64,000 bases of DNA from Clitoria ternatea (Eukaryota; Streptophyta; Magnoliopsida; Fabales; Fabaceae). Made by a program: the position numbers and the translations under genes. This document shows, piece by piece, positions 1-10,307 of the stretch (position 1 is the stretch's first letter; the number at the start of each line of letters is the position of its first letter). Below the pieces are notes generated by a model. That model searched no databases. It saw nothing but the letters and a program-made list of their open reading frames with translations, and was not told the origin of the DNA. The stretch lies in the NCBI GenBank assembly GCA_037962975.1, contig CM075673.1:19576001-19640000 (forward strand). Reading direction: 5' to 3'.

Positions 1-795
1 TACTTAATGGATTAAGTTAAATAAAAGATGAAATTATTAAGTCTTTTCAAGACTTATCAATCATCTATTATCTGCCTTTGCTTGGACTGACATAATCATT
101 CTTAAGTGATTTTTCCGCGCTGAGTTTGACACTCTGCCCCCAGCAAAACCTTCAACAATCATGTCAATGACATCTCTCTTGCCCGAAATAGGTGGTGGCT
201 TTATCCAGGATTCATCATCATCATCGATAATATCCACTACGGCCTTTCCTTTGTCCAATATAGGCTTCTTTGAATTCTGAGCCTCCTCTTCCTCACTCGA
301 GCCAGTCTCTTTCCTTCTTGGCATGACCTTCTTTGACTCCGGGTTTATCGTTTGCCTAAATACGTACTGTTTCAACCTTCCTTCTCTTATCAGCATTTCG
401 ATGGCTTTCTTCAACTGTCGACACTCATCCGTATTATGTCCAGCCTACTCATGAAACTTATAGTACTTGCTAGTGTTTCCAGCTCTCTTCATGGGTAGTG
501 GCTTCCTTACCCCTACACCATTATTCCCCTTATACGACCTCTCTTAAAATCCGATTGGGTCGTACTGTTAATGGGGTATACTACATAAGATTCATATTTC
601 TCCTCTCCCTTGGTCTTGGGGGTGCGTCCCTTCCAGGACCCTTCTTCTCAGGCCTCAACATCTTCCTTTTTGGCCTCTAGATATCCTCCTGATCCGTGCT
701 TTTCTGCTTGGCAACTGCCAAATGCATTTCTCTTCCTACATACTTCACCGCCTTATTTCTAAACTCTTCAAATGTCCGGGGTGGTCTCCTTTGCA
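1..795 (-). repeat. Left copy of a gag-plus-LTR-like segment (pairs with 26340-27133)
   Basis: This segment matches 26340-27133 nearly base for base, with scattered substitutions and small indels. Reading on the minus strand it begins near 795, contains a Tat-type gag fragment (795 to 61), and then runs through the same non-gag sequence (60 to 1) also found at 26400 to 26340. The similarity stops at about 793 on this side and 27133 on the other. On the minus strand the bases just before the break are purine-rich and are followed by TG, which would fit a polypurine tract and the start of an Athila 3' LTR. The segment runs off the window, so its true extent cannot be seen. Confidence 0.7.
61..795 (-). 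pseudogene. Tat-type Ty3/gypsy gag C-terminal fragment (left copy)
   Basis: The longest open stretch (414 to 61) encodes a charged tail with an acidic IIDDDDES patch, KRDVIDMIVEGFAGG and a basic KNHLRMIMSVQAKA end. Just upstream a zinc-knuckle-like block (YYKFHE, GHNTDECRQLKKAIE) can be read, but a stop codon interrupts it. This arrangement is typical of the Gag C-terminal half of Tat-lineage elements. Compared with the right copy there is an extra base near 787 that shifts the frame. Both copies stop at the same point just after the VQAKAD stretch, where an autonomous element would continue into protease. It is not a functional gene. Confidence 0.65.
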
Positions 796-1751
796 CCTTT
801 GCTTTGCTGATTTTTCACTTTTCTTTTGCTTTTGTTGTTCTTCCTTTCATTTTCAAACTACTCATCTATAATTAAGGTCAGAGTGTATCCTTTATTTGTT
901 GTTAGGCACACTCTTTATCCCTAAACTTAGAACTTGCTAGTCCCTAGCAATAAGATAAGACTTAGTAATCCATCAGTGGTACATCCAGGGATAATTCACT
1001 TGGTTTTTCTCAAATAAATTGGCTTGTAAAGTTAGGTATACAAGTAGAATGAAAGGGTCTCAGGCTCAAACATAATTATTGGGTCAAATGATAATTAATA
1101 ATACTAAGGATGGCTAATTTTGGCTCTGGCTAATTTCCAAAGAAGGCCTTCATCATTTCCAATTGGCAAACATATAATCATTTAGTAAGCACTGGAGAAA
1201 ATTCTGTCTCACTAAACAAGAATGCAAGCACACTCAGAAAAGAATTAATAAAGGCTCAAAAGCTAATAATATAACAGGTAATCAGCCAGTCATGTCCCCA
1301 AACTTAATGCGAGATCATAAATTCAGATTGCTAACTAGCATGGTGAATATATAAATAATACAGGATTGAAAATAGTTATGGGCAGGGATCATGAATCAAG
1401 AAATGCAAATCAATTAATTTTTCCAATTGATGCCTAAGAATCAGCAAAATTTAAATTATTGAGATGGATTTTAAATTAGACACAGTTAACAAATTTCACC
1501 AAATTAACGAGATGAGAGGATAGATTACTTCCCTTTTTACTTATATGGCAGCGATTGGTGAGTGATGGATGCAGGAATAATACAATTTAGATGAGAAATA
1601 ACAACAAACAACTAAGCAGGGAAATATAAGTTCATTACAACTGAAAAGGAAATACATTGTTTAGGAAAAGAAAACATTAAAGGAAAGTTATTACAACCCA
1701 GAATTAACTTAACAGAACTATAAACAAAGTAAAAGATCAGTCATCCTCTTC
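796..1751. other. Athila-type element, 3' non-coding stretch
   Basis: No credible reading frame is present. By position this is the untranslated part of the Athila-type element between its env-like frame and its 3' LTR. On the minus strand, 797-850 is rich in A and G, a possible polypurine tract for plus-strand priming. Only short chance frames occur here. Confidence 0.5.
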
Positions 1752-3084
1752 TTAATTTTCTTTATCCATAGGCTCATCCTTGTCCTGCTCAGGATGGGGT
1801 GGAAATTTAGTTGCTAAAGGTCTGTCATCAGGGGGAATGGTGAATCCAATGGAAGCCAACCATAGGTCTCTGTCAGGTGGAACTCCCATTTCTTCAATGT
1901 GGTCCACATTCATTGCAATGGCAATCTTCCTTAACATGAGATCATGGTTTATGACTAGATCATAGGTTCCTAGCTGCATCTTCTTCATAAGCTGAAGTTC
2001 CTGCATTACCATGGAAATATCAGAAGAAGTACCTACTCCTATTGGGAGTGGTGGTGCAAAAGATGTTGGTTTAGGTTGTCTGGGACGCTTTGACTCTTGA
2101 GGCATAAAATGGTCAATATGGTCTATCACCCAACGCTTGTCCATAATCCTCTCAAGCTTTACCTTTGTCAATTCTTCATAATTTAACCTAACCTGATTCT
2201 TTTTGGCCAACAAAGTGATAACAGAGCAATATGGCAATTGGAGATTTTTTTCAAGGTTTTTCATCATCTCCTCCAGTATTAACTAACCTAGATTAACATA
2301 CAAGCCTCTCATTAAATAGTAAATCAACACCAACCTCTTAATGGTAATCTCAGTAACATGAGCCACAGGTTACAGGGATGAAAGGACATAGTGACACCAT
2401 AAGAGAGGGAGATGATTCAAACAACTCTTCCTGACACTTTTTGGTGCACCATTCGCTTTTGTTATATATGTAGATCCTTGTTCACAACATTCCTCTAATA
2501 TTTCTTTCCTAAGGTTTTCATTTTCAGCCCTATGAAAGATATCTACTTTTCAAGTGTAGTGACATTCTTCCTCATCCAATATAGGTACTTTCAACAGCTT
2601 ATTCAAAATGTGACCAGATAGAGGAATAGTGACTCCTCTCAAGAAGGAATAAAAAGGAAACTCATCTTTAGTAGAATTGGCCCTTAGATTGACATAAAAT
2701 TCCCTAGTAAGTTCATGATAACTATTCCCTAAATTCTCATTAAAGAACTGTCATCCCCTTTCAAACATAGCTGCTTTTATATCAAAAATCAGAACAATTA
2801 TCTTCCTCCAGGACTAGAGCTCTTTCCCTTATTACTCCTTTATTTTTAAATTTTTTCTCATATGCTTGGGCAGCCTTGGAATCTCTAAACCTATGCCCAT
2901 CAAAACCCTCAACTGTCTGAGACTTCTTTTCTTCTTCAAGGCTTTTACTTCTTTCAGTTGATGGAGAATCAGGGATACTGATGGTAGCCACCCCCTTTCC
3001 TTTCTCTTTTGGGGTTTTCTTCATACTTTCCTTTTCAACAATTCTTCCTGATTTTCCAAAAAGCCTTTGTGATCTTTTAGACAT
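1752..3084 (-). pseudogene. Athila-type env-like (post-pol) reading frame, broken
   Basis: Two open stretches lie in order on the minus strand: 3084-2782 (100 residues, starting MSKRSQRLFG, lysine-rich, with a segment around GFDGHRFRDSKAAQAYEKKF) and 2267-1752 (171 residues, ending in a proline- and acid-rich tail). The sequence between them (about 2270-2780) contains stops. Athila-lineage gypsy elements carry an extra frame downstream of pol, often called env-like, that begins with a basic N-terminus and a conserved block of this kind. Position after integrase and the local composition support this assignment. No signal peptide or clear membrane segment is visible in the open stretches, so any envelope role is only a label. 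It is decayed and not expected to make protein. Confidence 0.55.
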
Positions 3085-3289
3085 TATGAATGTTCAAGGT
3101 GGTATTTATAAAGCCTAAATGAGTACAAATACACAAACAACACAATCACAGCAAAATGAAAATGTGAGATGAAAAGATATGCTGGATGCAAGAAATTTGA
3201 AATTGAAACTCTGAAATAAAAGAAGTCTAACTATAAACTAAAATCAAGAAATGAAAAGATGGTACCTTTCAAAGAGGTCCAGAGATTGT

Positions 3290-4560
3290 GCTCTTTTTTT
3301 TTCAAAACCTAAGCTTCCAGCGTAAAGAGTTAGGGTTTGTACACTGAGAGGGTTTTATACTATTGAGTCCAATACATGATGTACGCGTAGTTACGCTGAA
3401 ATGTTGGCGTATAAACGCCCATATTAAATCATAACAAGTAGCACCAGGTATGAATTTCACTCAAGCGGACCATTATACGCATAAACGAGTAATAGGACCA
3501 TGAATCAGGTTTGGTACAGGCACAATTACACTTAAGCAAAGAGAAAGTACCATGGGCACGCTCAAGCGCTAAGGGACCACGCTCAAGCGACAAGCTTGAA
3601 CAGCAAGCTCTTAATTCTATCAACCCCGATCATGCTCAAGCAGACAGTTACCACGCTTAAGCGTGGAGGTATATACCGCAGGTCTAAGGCTCACACTTAA
3701 GCGATAAAGGTGTTTGCTCAGGCGCAAGGCATGAAACAGTGAGAGGTTTGGTGCAGGCACGCTCACGAATTTATTCACTCAAGCGCAAGGCCAATTACAT
3801 GAATCATGCTCAAGCGTGAAGTGGTCACGCTTAAGCGCAAGGCCAAATCAGAGCATATATTTCTTGATCACGCTTAAATGTGATGGGCCAAGCTCAAGCG
3901 CGATATTCTCCGTAAGGCACAAGGGATCACGCTTAGAGCGTGTAGGCATACGCTCAAGCGCCAATTTGGATTCAGTGGGGTTAGGTATTATTCATTTAAG
4001 CGCCCAAAAATTTTGCCCAAACTACCAATGCTCTCGCTCAGCTGTAAGAAGACTCACACAAGCGAGTAGGCATAATAAAAGAATCATATGGCTTCACTAC
4101 CACGATCACGCTTAAGCGTGAATAATGCTCGCTCAAGCGCGAAGCATTTTCATGGATCACGCTCAGGTGCACACAGGCTTCGATCAAGTGCCAAACTATC
4201 AGGGATAACACTGAGACACTCACGCTTAAACTTACAATATCACGCTTAAGCGACAAATTTGGGACAGAAGCCTTCCAACTTCCTCAACCCCGATCACGCT
4301 CAAGCGTGAAGTGGGGCGCTCAGGCGTGAGGCATTAATACACGAGTCATGCTCAAAGCGTGAATGGCTAAGCGCAAGCTTGGATTTCATCTATCAGGAAC
4401 CAGTGATCACGCTTGAAGCGTGTAAGCATACGCTCAAGCGCAATCAAGTTCGCTCAAGTGCCAAGGGTACCTGATTCTAATCCTAGCTAATGGATTTACA
4501 TGTAAGTACGCTGGGAATTGAGCGTATGAACTCTCATACCTTATTCAAAAAATTTTACAA
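3290..4560 (-). repeat. Palindrome-rich spacer (CACGCTTAAGCGTG type) of the Athila-type element
   Basis: This 1.2-kb spacer between the end of pol and the env-like frame is filled with dozens of variants of a short palindrome whose core is GCTTAAGC or GCTCAAGC. A perfect 14-bp version (CACGCTTAAGCGTG) occurs near 4107-4120. Spacing is irregular, roughly 20-50 bp. Open frames across it are by-products of the repeat. Similar motifs occur in the LTR of the same element (25920-26215). Confidence 0.8.
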
Positions 4561-4696
4561 GTTTATTCGTACCTTAATCAAAAAAATTTAGTTTTCTTTT
4601 ATTAATTCCAACACAAAACACAAAATGAAACAATCAAAATGGAGGGTTGCCTCCCTAAAGCGCTTCTTTAAGGTCAATAGCTTGACCTTCTGACAT

Positions 4697-5114
4697 CTAA
4701 GAAGATGCCTGCAACAGCATGGAGGTTTTTTGCCTATCAAACTCTCCTCCAAAGTAGAGTTTGAGTCTCTGGCCATTCACTTTAAAAGTTCTTTCAGTGG
4801 CTGGTTCTTTCACCCCAACTGCACCATGAGGAAAAACCTCATTCACAATAAAAGGTCCAGACCACTTTGATCTTAGTTTTCCTGGAAAAAGTTTTAGTCT
4901 AGAATTGAATAATAGGACCTTATCATCCTTTTGAAACTCTTTTTTCTATTTATCCACTTATCATGCCACCTCTTAGTTTTCTCTTTATAAATTGAGGCAC
5001 TCTGATAAGCATTGAGCCTGAACTCCTTAAGTTCATGGAGTTTTAGAACTCTTTCCTCTTGAGATTGGTCAAAATCCATGTTTAACAGCTTTGTAGCCCA
5101 CCATGACTTATGTT
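4697..5114 (-). pseudogene. Athila-type integrase C-terminal fragment (downstream of the copia insertion)
   Basis: Read on the minus strand, this continues the integrase gene that stops at 19786. Recognisable blocks are KSWWATKLLNMDFD, LHELKEFRLNAYQSASIYKEKTKRWHD, then LLFNSRLKLFPGKLRSKWSGPF and VNGQRLKLYFGGEF, ending at a stop at 4699-4697. These are the usual C-terminal integrase landmarks of Athila-lineage Pol. A single-base frameshift lies near 4945-4960, between the two halves. The fragment was separated from the catalytic core by insertion of the copia element at 5115-19785; frame and homology resume directly across the duplicated 5-bp site. Confidence 0.85.
5110..5114. repeat. Target-site duplication ATGTT (left)
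   Basis: ATGTT lies immediately before the TGTTAG end of the first copia LTR and is repeated exactly at 19786-19790 after the last LTR. A 5-bp duplication is standard for LTR retrotransposon integration. It shows that the whole 14.67-kb array occupies one insertion site. Confidence 0.92.
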
Positions 5115-6203
5115 TGTTAGCCAAGGCCTCAACACTCAAGAGGGGGGTGAATTGAGTGTTTCAGATTTTCGCGCGGAATCCCCTTGGAAATGTAATATAC
5201 AAATGATGCAATGATGAAGAGATAACAACTTTTATGCACGTATCACACTATGACACACTTGATATGCAATGACAATATTTAGCTTTAAGTGTGATAAACA
5301 AGGTAAGTTATTGGTTTAAACAATTTATCAAACAGTTGGAGTGCACAAATTTATTTGTCAATAATGTGATGTTTCCTATAAAGATTCAGCTCATTCAAGT
5401 TATCAAACACCTTGTGAATGTGAGAAGTAATAGCAATCAAGTAAGTATCACACAAGACTTAATAGGAAACAATGTATTAGATATTTGGTAAGTTATAGTA
5501 ATTTCCAGTTTTGAAGAACTTCACCAAATATTGATTCAAGCAAATTATCAAACACTTTGCATGCAGAGTTAGTTTTCTACTTGAACAACAACTTTGATTC
5601 ACACATTCAGCTCAAGCATTTCAACAAACAGTTTATATGCGCAGTTGTATAAAGAGTTCAAGGTAGAGAGAAATGCAAACCAATTTAACGAGTTCCACCA
5701 ACCCGGTGTACGTCTCGCCTTCAAGCAACCCACTTGAAGGATTCCACTATTGAAGATTTGAGATACAAGCTTTGAGCGATTGCAGCTTCCTAGTGTCCCA
5801 CACTCAAGAACTCAATCCTCACAAGCAAAGGGCAACCCACCCAATCTCACAATCTCTCAATACCCAAAGGTTGAACCCCAACCTTTGTGACCACTCAACC
5901 TAGAGTGAACAACCACTCAACCTAGAGTGAATACCTTGTGTTTGGTGTTGTGTTTACAATCAATACACTCTCTCAATAGAGTAGATACACAAATGAAAGC
6001 TCTCACAAATTCTAACTCTCAACAAGAGAGGATATGCAAATTGAAACTCACAATCTAACAACTCTTAAAGCAATATGCAAGTTTAGAAACAAGAGTTGCA
6101 GAATATACAAGAGAAATGAAATAAGAAGACCTCTAGAAGAAGAATGTTGATTGCCTTATGTTTTACCTTGGTCTCTATCTTCTCTTGCTTGAATCCATGC
6201 TTC

Positions 6204-6210
6204 ATTTATA
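6204..6210 (-). promoter_or_regulatory. TATA box of copia LTR 1
   Basis: The minus strand reads GGCTATAAATGAAGC, a good plant TATA box in mid-LTR, with the palindrome array upstream in U3. The same box occurs in the other two LTRs. Confidence 0.7.
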
Positions 6211-6338
6211 GCCATTTTTAGGGTTTCCAGCCGTTGCACATTGTCTCCAACGGTTACCTTAGCATGGGCATAAAGTGGGAGTGAAGAAATGAGCTGGAGT
6301 TCCACTTAAAAGCATTTTCCCACGTTCTGACACTATGG

Positions 6339-6803
6339 TAATCGATTATCCTTCGAGCTGTAATCGATTAGCTTTTGAAATCTTCAGTATTATGCAGCAG
6401 GTAATCGATTAGCATTTGTATTGTAATCGATTATCTTAGAAATAGAACCATTCTAATCGATTATTCCTTGCCTTGTAATCGATTAGGATTGATACCTGAT
6501 GCTCTTAATTTGTGTCTCGCAGCATGGTAATCAATTAGGACTTCATGTAATCGATTACTTTAATTCCAGTGGCTTCCTAATCGATTGTGTGGCTTCCATA
6601 ATCGATTAGCCATCATACCTGATGCATTTAGTCCCATTTCTAATTGTTGTAATCGATTAGTCTCAAGTGCATAATCGATTACCTTAATTCCAGTGAGTAC
6701 CTAATCGATTGTTTAGCTTCCATAATCGATTAGCATCTGTTCCTGATGCATTTAGTCTGTTTTCGCAGCATCCTAATCGATTAGCATGTCTTGCAATCGA
6801 TTA
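6339..6803. repeat. TAATCGATTA palindrome array in LTR 1
   Basis: Sixteen copies of the 10-bp palindrome TAATCGATTA or one-base variants lie in 465 bp, in U3 upstream of the TATA box. They are irregularly spaced (about 20-60 bp) and separated by unrelated sequence. One copy reads TAATCAATTA here and in LTR 2 but is perfect in LTR 3. Such arrays in LTR promoters may bind host factors; the role here is inference. Confidence 0.9.
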
Positions 6804-6957
6804 CTTTAATTCTTTGTGAGGCATCTTCATCTTTTTATTCTTGGCCATTGTCTTTGTGCTTGAACCTTCTTGTTTCTGAACCTTTGTCATTCCATCATCA
6901 TCATGAATACTTTGTCATTCATCAAAACTACTTTGCATACTTACATATGCAACTTCA

Positions 6958-6971
6958 TTCTCCCCCTTTTT
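6958..6971 (-). other. Polypurine tract of internal copy 1
   Basis: The minus strand reads AAAAAGGGGGAGAA directly before the LTR. This is the expected site of plus-strand DNA priming in reverse transcription. Confidence 0.88.
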
Positions 6972-9900
6972 GATGATGACAATTAATGTTCCATATGGTT
7001 TGTATTCATGTGTTGCAAATCCATCATATTGGCTTCATGGTAATATCCTTTCTTCCTTTAGGAGGCTTTGCCTTAGTCTTCACATTTGTCATTATCAAAA
7101 CCTGTTTCAACATTTAAACACATTCTCCCCCTTTTTGATGATGACAACCAATGTTCATCTCGTGGGGTGTTAGTTTCACAGAATAATGACAATCAATGGT
7201 TATATGTATTCTCCCCCTATATGATGTAATGAATGCTAGTTAAGTTCATTGTTTAAGTGTTATTCTCCCCCTTAATCTTATAACTTATGCCAACTGTTTT
7301 AAACATATAAAATGATGGAAGCATGATATCTCTCCCCCTTTTTAGCATAAATGGATCCTTCCACTAATCTCTCCCCCTTTGGCATCATCAAAAAGATTAT
7401 CACCTTAATATATTCTATGCCATCAACATATAAACTCATGTATTTGAATAAGAGAGATTAAGCAAGTATTTCATATGGATTTCAAATCAAAGCTTAAAGC
7501 ATGATCAATGATATATACCATTTTATTGCATCTAGAGTCAATAAGCAATCACATAATTTATTCATCAAGTAAGCATGCGATAGATTGCTAACTTATTCTA
7601 ATCATGTAGTGAGTATCATTTTCAAAAACGTCACATGATTCTTTTATATATCATTTCAAGTAAGCACATAGTTTTCTTCTATTTTGGCATCATCAAATGC
7701 ACGAGAATAATTTTCCAAGTGAACATATAGGAGAATAGAGGTAACATTGTAAGCATAAGTGCCATGAGTATAGTCATAAAGAGGTGAAATCAAGGATAAT
7801 CATTCATATGTATGCTCCCCCTTACTATTGTAATTGATACCACTTGTAAAAAATGTACCACTAATTAGTGTGTGAAAGTGTGATACTAATTTGATCAAGT
7901 CTAATACCACTTGTGAGTCATTTCAGTCAAGTCTGATACCATTTGTTTACTTGTTAAGCATATGATCTCCTCTTTAATAGATACCATTGTTGAAATAATA
8001 GATACTATAATATGAATAAATACCACTCAAAGGTTAGATACCATTGCATATAACAATCCACTTGTTAATCATTTCATTAATATGGCTTGATGCATTTCTA
8101 GGTATCAGAGCAGTAATATAGAAGGATTTTCAACAATGTATGCTTATATCTAGGTATCAGAGCAGGGATGAAGTGATATATGTAGCTTGTGAAATTCGTT
8201 ATTCATACCACTTGTTAATATGATTTGAATAATTCACGGAGCATGATGGTAGAGTAAGGATTCGATCATACCTTGGTATTTTGCAAGTTTTATACCCTTT
8301 TTCACATCCTTGTGTGGCATTTTGTTGTTTCCATGTTATATTCCTTGAATAATTCTTTGTTCGCCCAGTATGGTAGTTTGATTTGCCATTTTGAGTCATC
8401 CTACATAACCTTAACAAACTCTTTGCAAAGCATTTTGTTAGTAGCATTGAGTCCACAAGAGTTTGTACCAATTTTGGGTCTTTGATGCAATATTGTTTTG
8501 GAAAGAGAGTTTTCTAAAAAAGATTTGCTCAATTTTTCATACCACTTGATAAAGAGATAACATATCATCAATAGATATCACTTGTTAAAAAGAGATGTTA
8601 TAAAATTCCCCCTTAATCATGTAATTTAACAAGGATAAATATAGATGTTGATACCACTTTATTAATGTAATTTCACTTATGTCTAGGTATCAAAGCAAAG
8701 ATGGAATGATTAATACAACTTGTTGGCTTACTCATGCAAACATATGCTAATAATATATATTCTTATGTTATATATAAGTCTAGTCAATCATTTACCTAGG
8801 GCATATATGGCATTTATCAAATATGTAGGAGAAAGCATTTTGCATAGATAATTAGTAACATATAGAGACAAGTCACAAAAACATTTCATGATCATAATGT
8901 GGCTGCAAGTCATATATTCATTGTCATGTATGTCATACCACTTATTATCTTGATGTCATGTATGATACCACTTGATTGACTTGCCAATTTAAGCTCTTGA
9001 TATCAATTAATGAAAGTTAGGCATTTACCACAAGATTGTTATTATTCAAGCATACATCATTCTTCATAAAGTAGTTCAAAAATTCTTTTCAATCTTAATG
9101 ATGTAATACTTTCGAATTTCTTTTCACAATCAAGATCATGCATCATCCAACATACGACATAGATAAGAATTATAGAGTGAATCAAGATGGATATCACTTG
9201 CCCAAGCATGGTATTTGATCATGGCATGCATTATCACTTATCATATCATGCATTGTTTCTTAACATATCATCATGTTCATGCTTATGATGTTACAATCAT
9301 GAAGTTAAGGTCTAGGCAATCACTTGTTGTAACATACATGCTTTATCTCTAGGAATATAATTGCATAGATTGTCAAAGCATAGATACCACTTGTACACGC
9401 AATATGTGTATTCATTATCAAGGCATAGTGACAAGCACATAATCAAGATTATGTCCTCATAATCTCTTCCTCTTACTAATTCAATTCATATCATTGTTAA
9501 AGGAAGATGTTTGTTATTTAGATACCACTAGTTAAACAACATATAAATGATACATCATCAAGAACTCATATTCAATCAAAAATTCATGCATCATTAAGAA
9601 TCAAAACAATAACCAAGAATTCATGATATATTATCAAGAGTTCATGTATCATCAAGGGTTTAAATATTATCAAAGATTCATACATGTTTGTGCATAATCA
9701 TCTTTAATCTCAAGATTGTTCATGTACCATGTTATTCAAACAATCATTCATTAAACTCATCATCAATCATTACTAATCATTAATCATCATGTATAAGCAC
9801 TGTTGATCCTTAGGTTTTCATGAGGTTAAGGGGTTCTAAGATTATTCATTCATTCATCTCAAAACATAACACCTTTCATGCTTAAACTTGCATATCAAAT

Positions 9901-10307
9901 CAAGGTTAGATATTCACATATCAAGATTCATGAGCATTCGTATAAATTATGTGATGAGTATTCATACCTTTTGGTTGTATCACCTTTAGTGTTTGTCCAT
10001 TGAATTTTGTCTTGGTGCAATCCAATTTGTGTGAGTTTCATTGAAGTTTCTTTCTCATCTCTTTGTTTGAAGGGTATTTATAAAAACTTCAACTTCCTTC
10101 TAGATGTATGATGAGACATCATAATCTTGGCTTGCTTTATTCTTCTCCTTTGTCTTTTGGAATGGAGATTGAGATACTTGATATCTCCTTAGGCCATGAG
10201 ATTTGGTCATCCATCAATGAGAAGTTGTTGCTTTGAAGTTTACCTACAAGATTTCAAAATTTAAGGTACCCTTTGAGATTTGGGTCCTTCCTTGTTAGTT
10301 TGGGATT
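6972..10307 (-). other. Non-coding internal region, copy 1, with PPT-like and PBS-junction-like repeats
   Basis: This 3.3 kb stands where pol would be in an autonomous copia element and carries no credible coding frame. Extra CTCCCCCTT tracts (purine-rich on the element strand) occur near 7125, 7209, 7262, 7330, 7370, 7810 and 8607. About fourteen copies or variants of GATACCACTTGTTA are scattered from 7830 to 9530. That string is the plus-strand sequence across the element's own primer-site/LTR junction (11515-11528). Inverted GGTATCAGAGCAG copies lie near 8101 and 8153. Confidence 0.75.

Larger units (their letters stand above)
5115..6957 (-). repeat. Copia LTR 1 (3' LTR of the array, 1843 bp)
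   Basis: It starts TGTTAGCC and ends ACTTCA on the plus strand, giving the TG...CA ends expected of an LTR on either strand. It lacks a 5-bp GTTAG present in the other two LTRs (near 5195). Private differences include GATAAC near 5220, CACGTATC near 5238 and AATATGC near 6070. Confidence 0.93.

Noticed and set aside
3816..4115. 99-residue plus-strand frame and opposing 4256-4038 frame
   Set aside because: Both are produced by the palindromic GCTCAAGCG repeats, which read open on both strands.
5291..5491. 66-residue open frame repeated at 11705 and 18119
   Set aside because: It lies inside the LTR on the strand opposite to transcription, has no domain, and is repeated only because the LTR is repeated.
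6339..6803. CRISPR-like array suggested by regular short repeats
   Set aside because: The repeat is only 10 bp, spacing is irregular, the array lies inside an LTR, and the DNA is plant nuclear.
8199..8485. Overlapping frames on both strands repeated at 14676-14899
   Set aside because: No known domain, low-complexity composition, and one frame changes length through a single substitution between copies; chance frames in a non-coding internal region.
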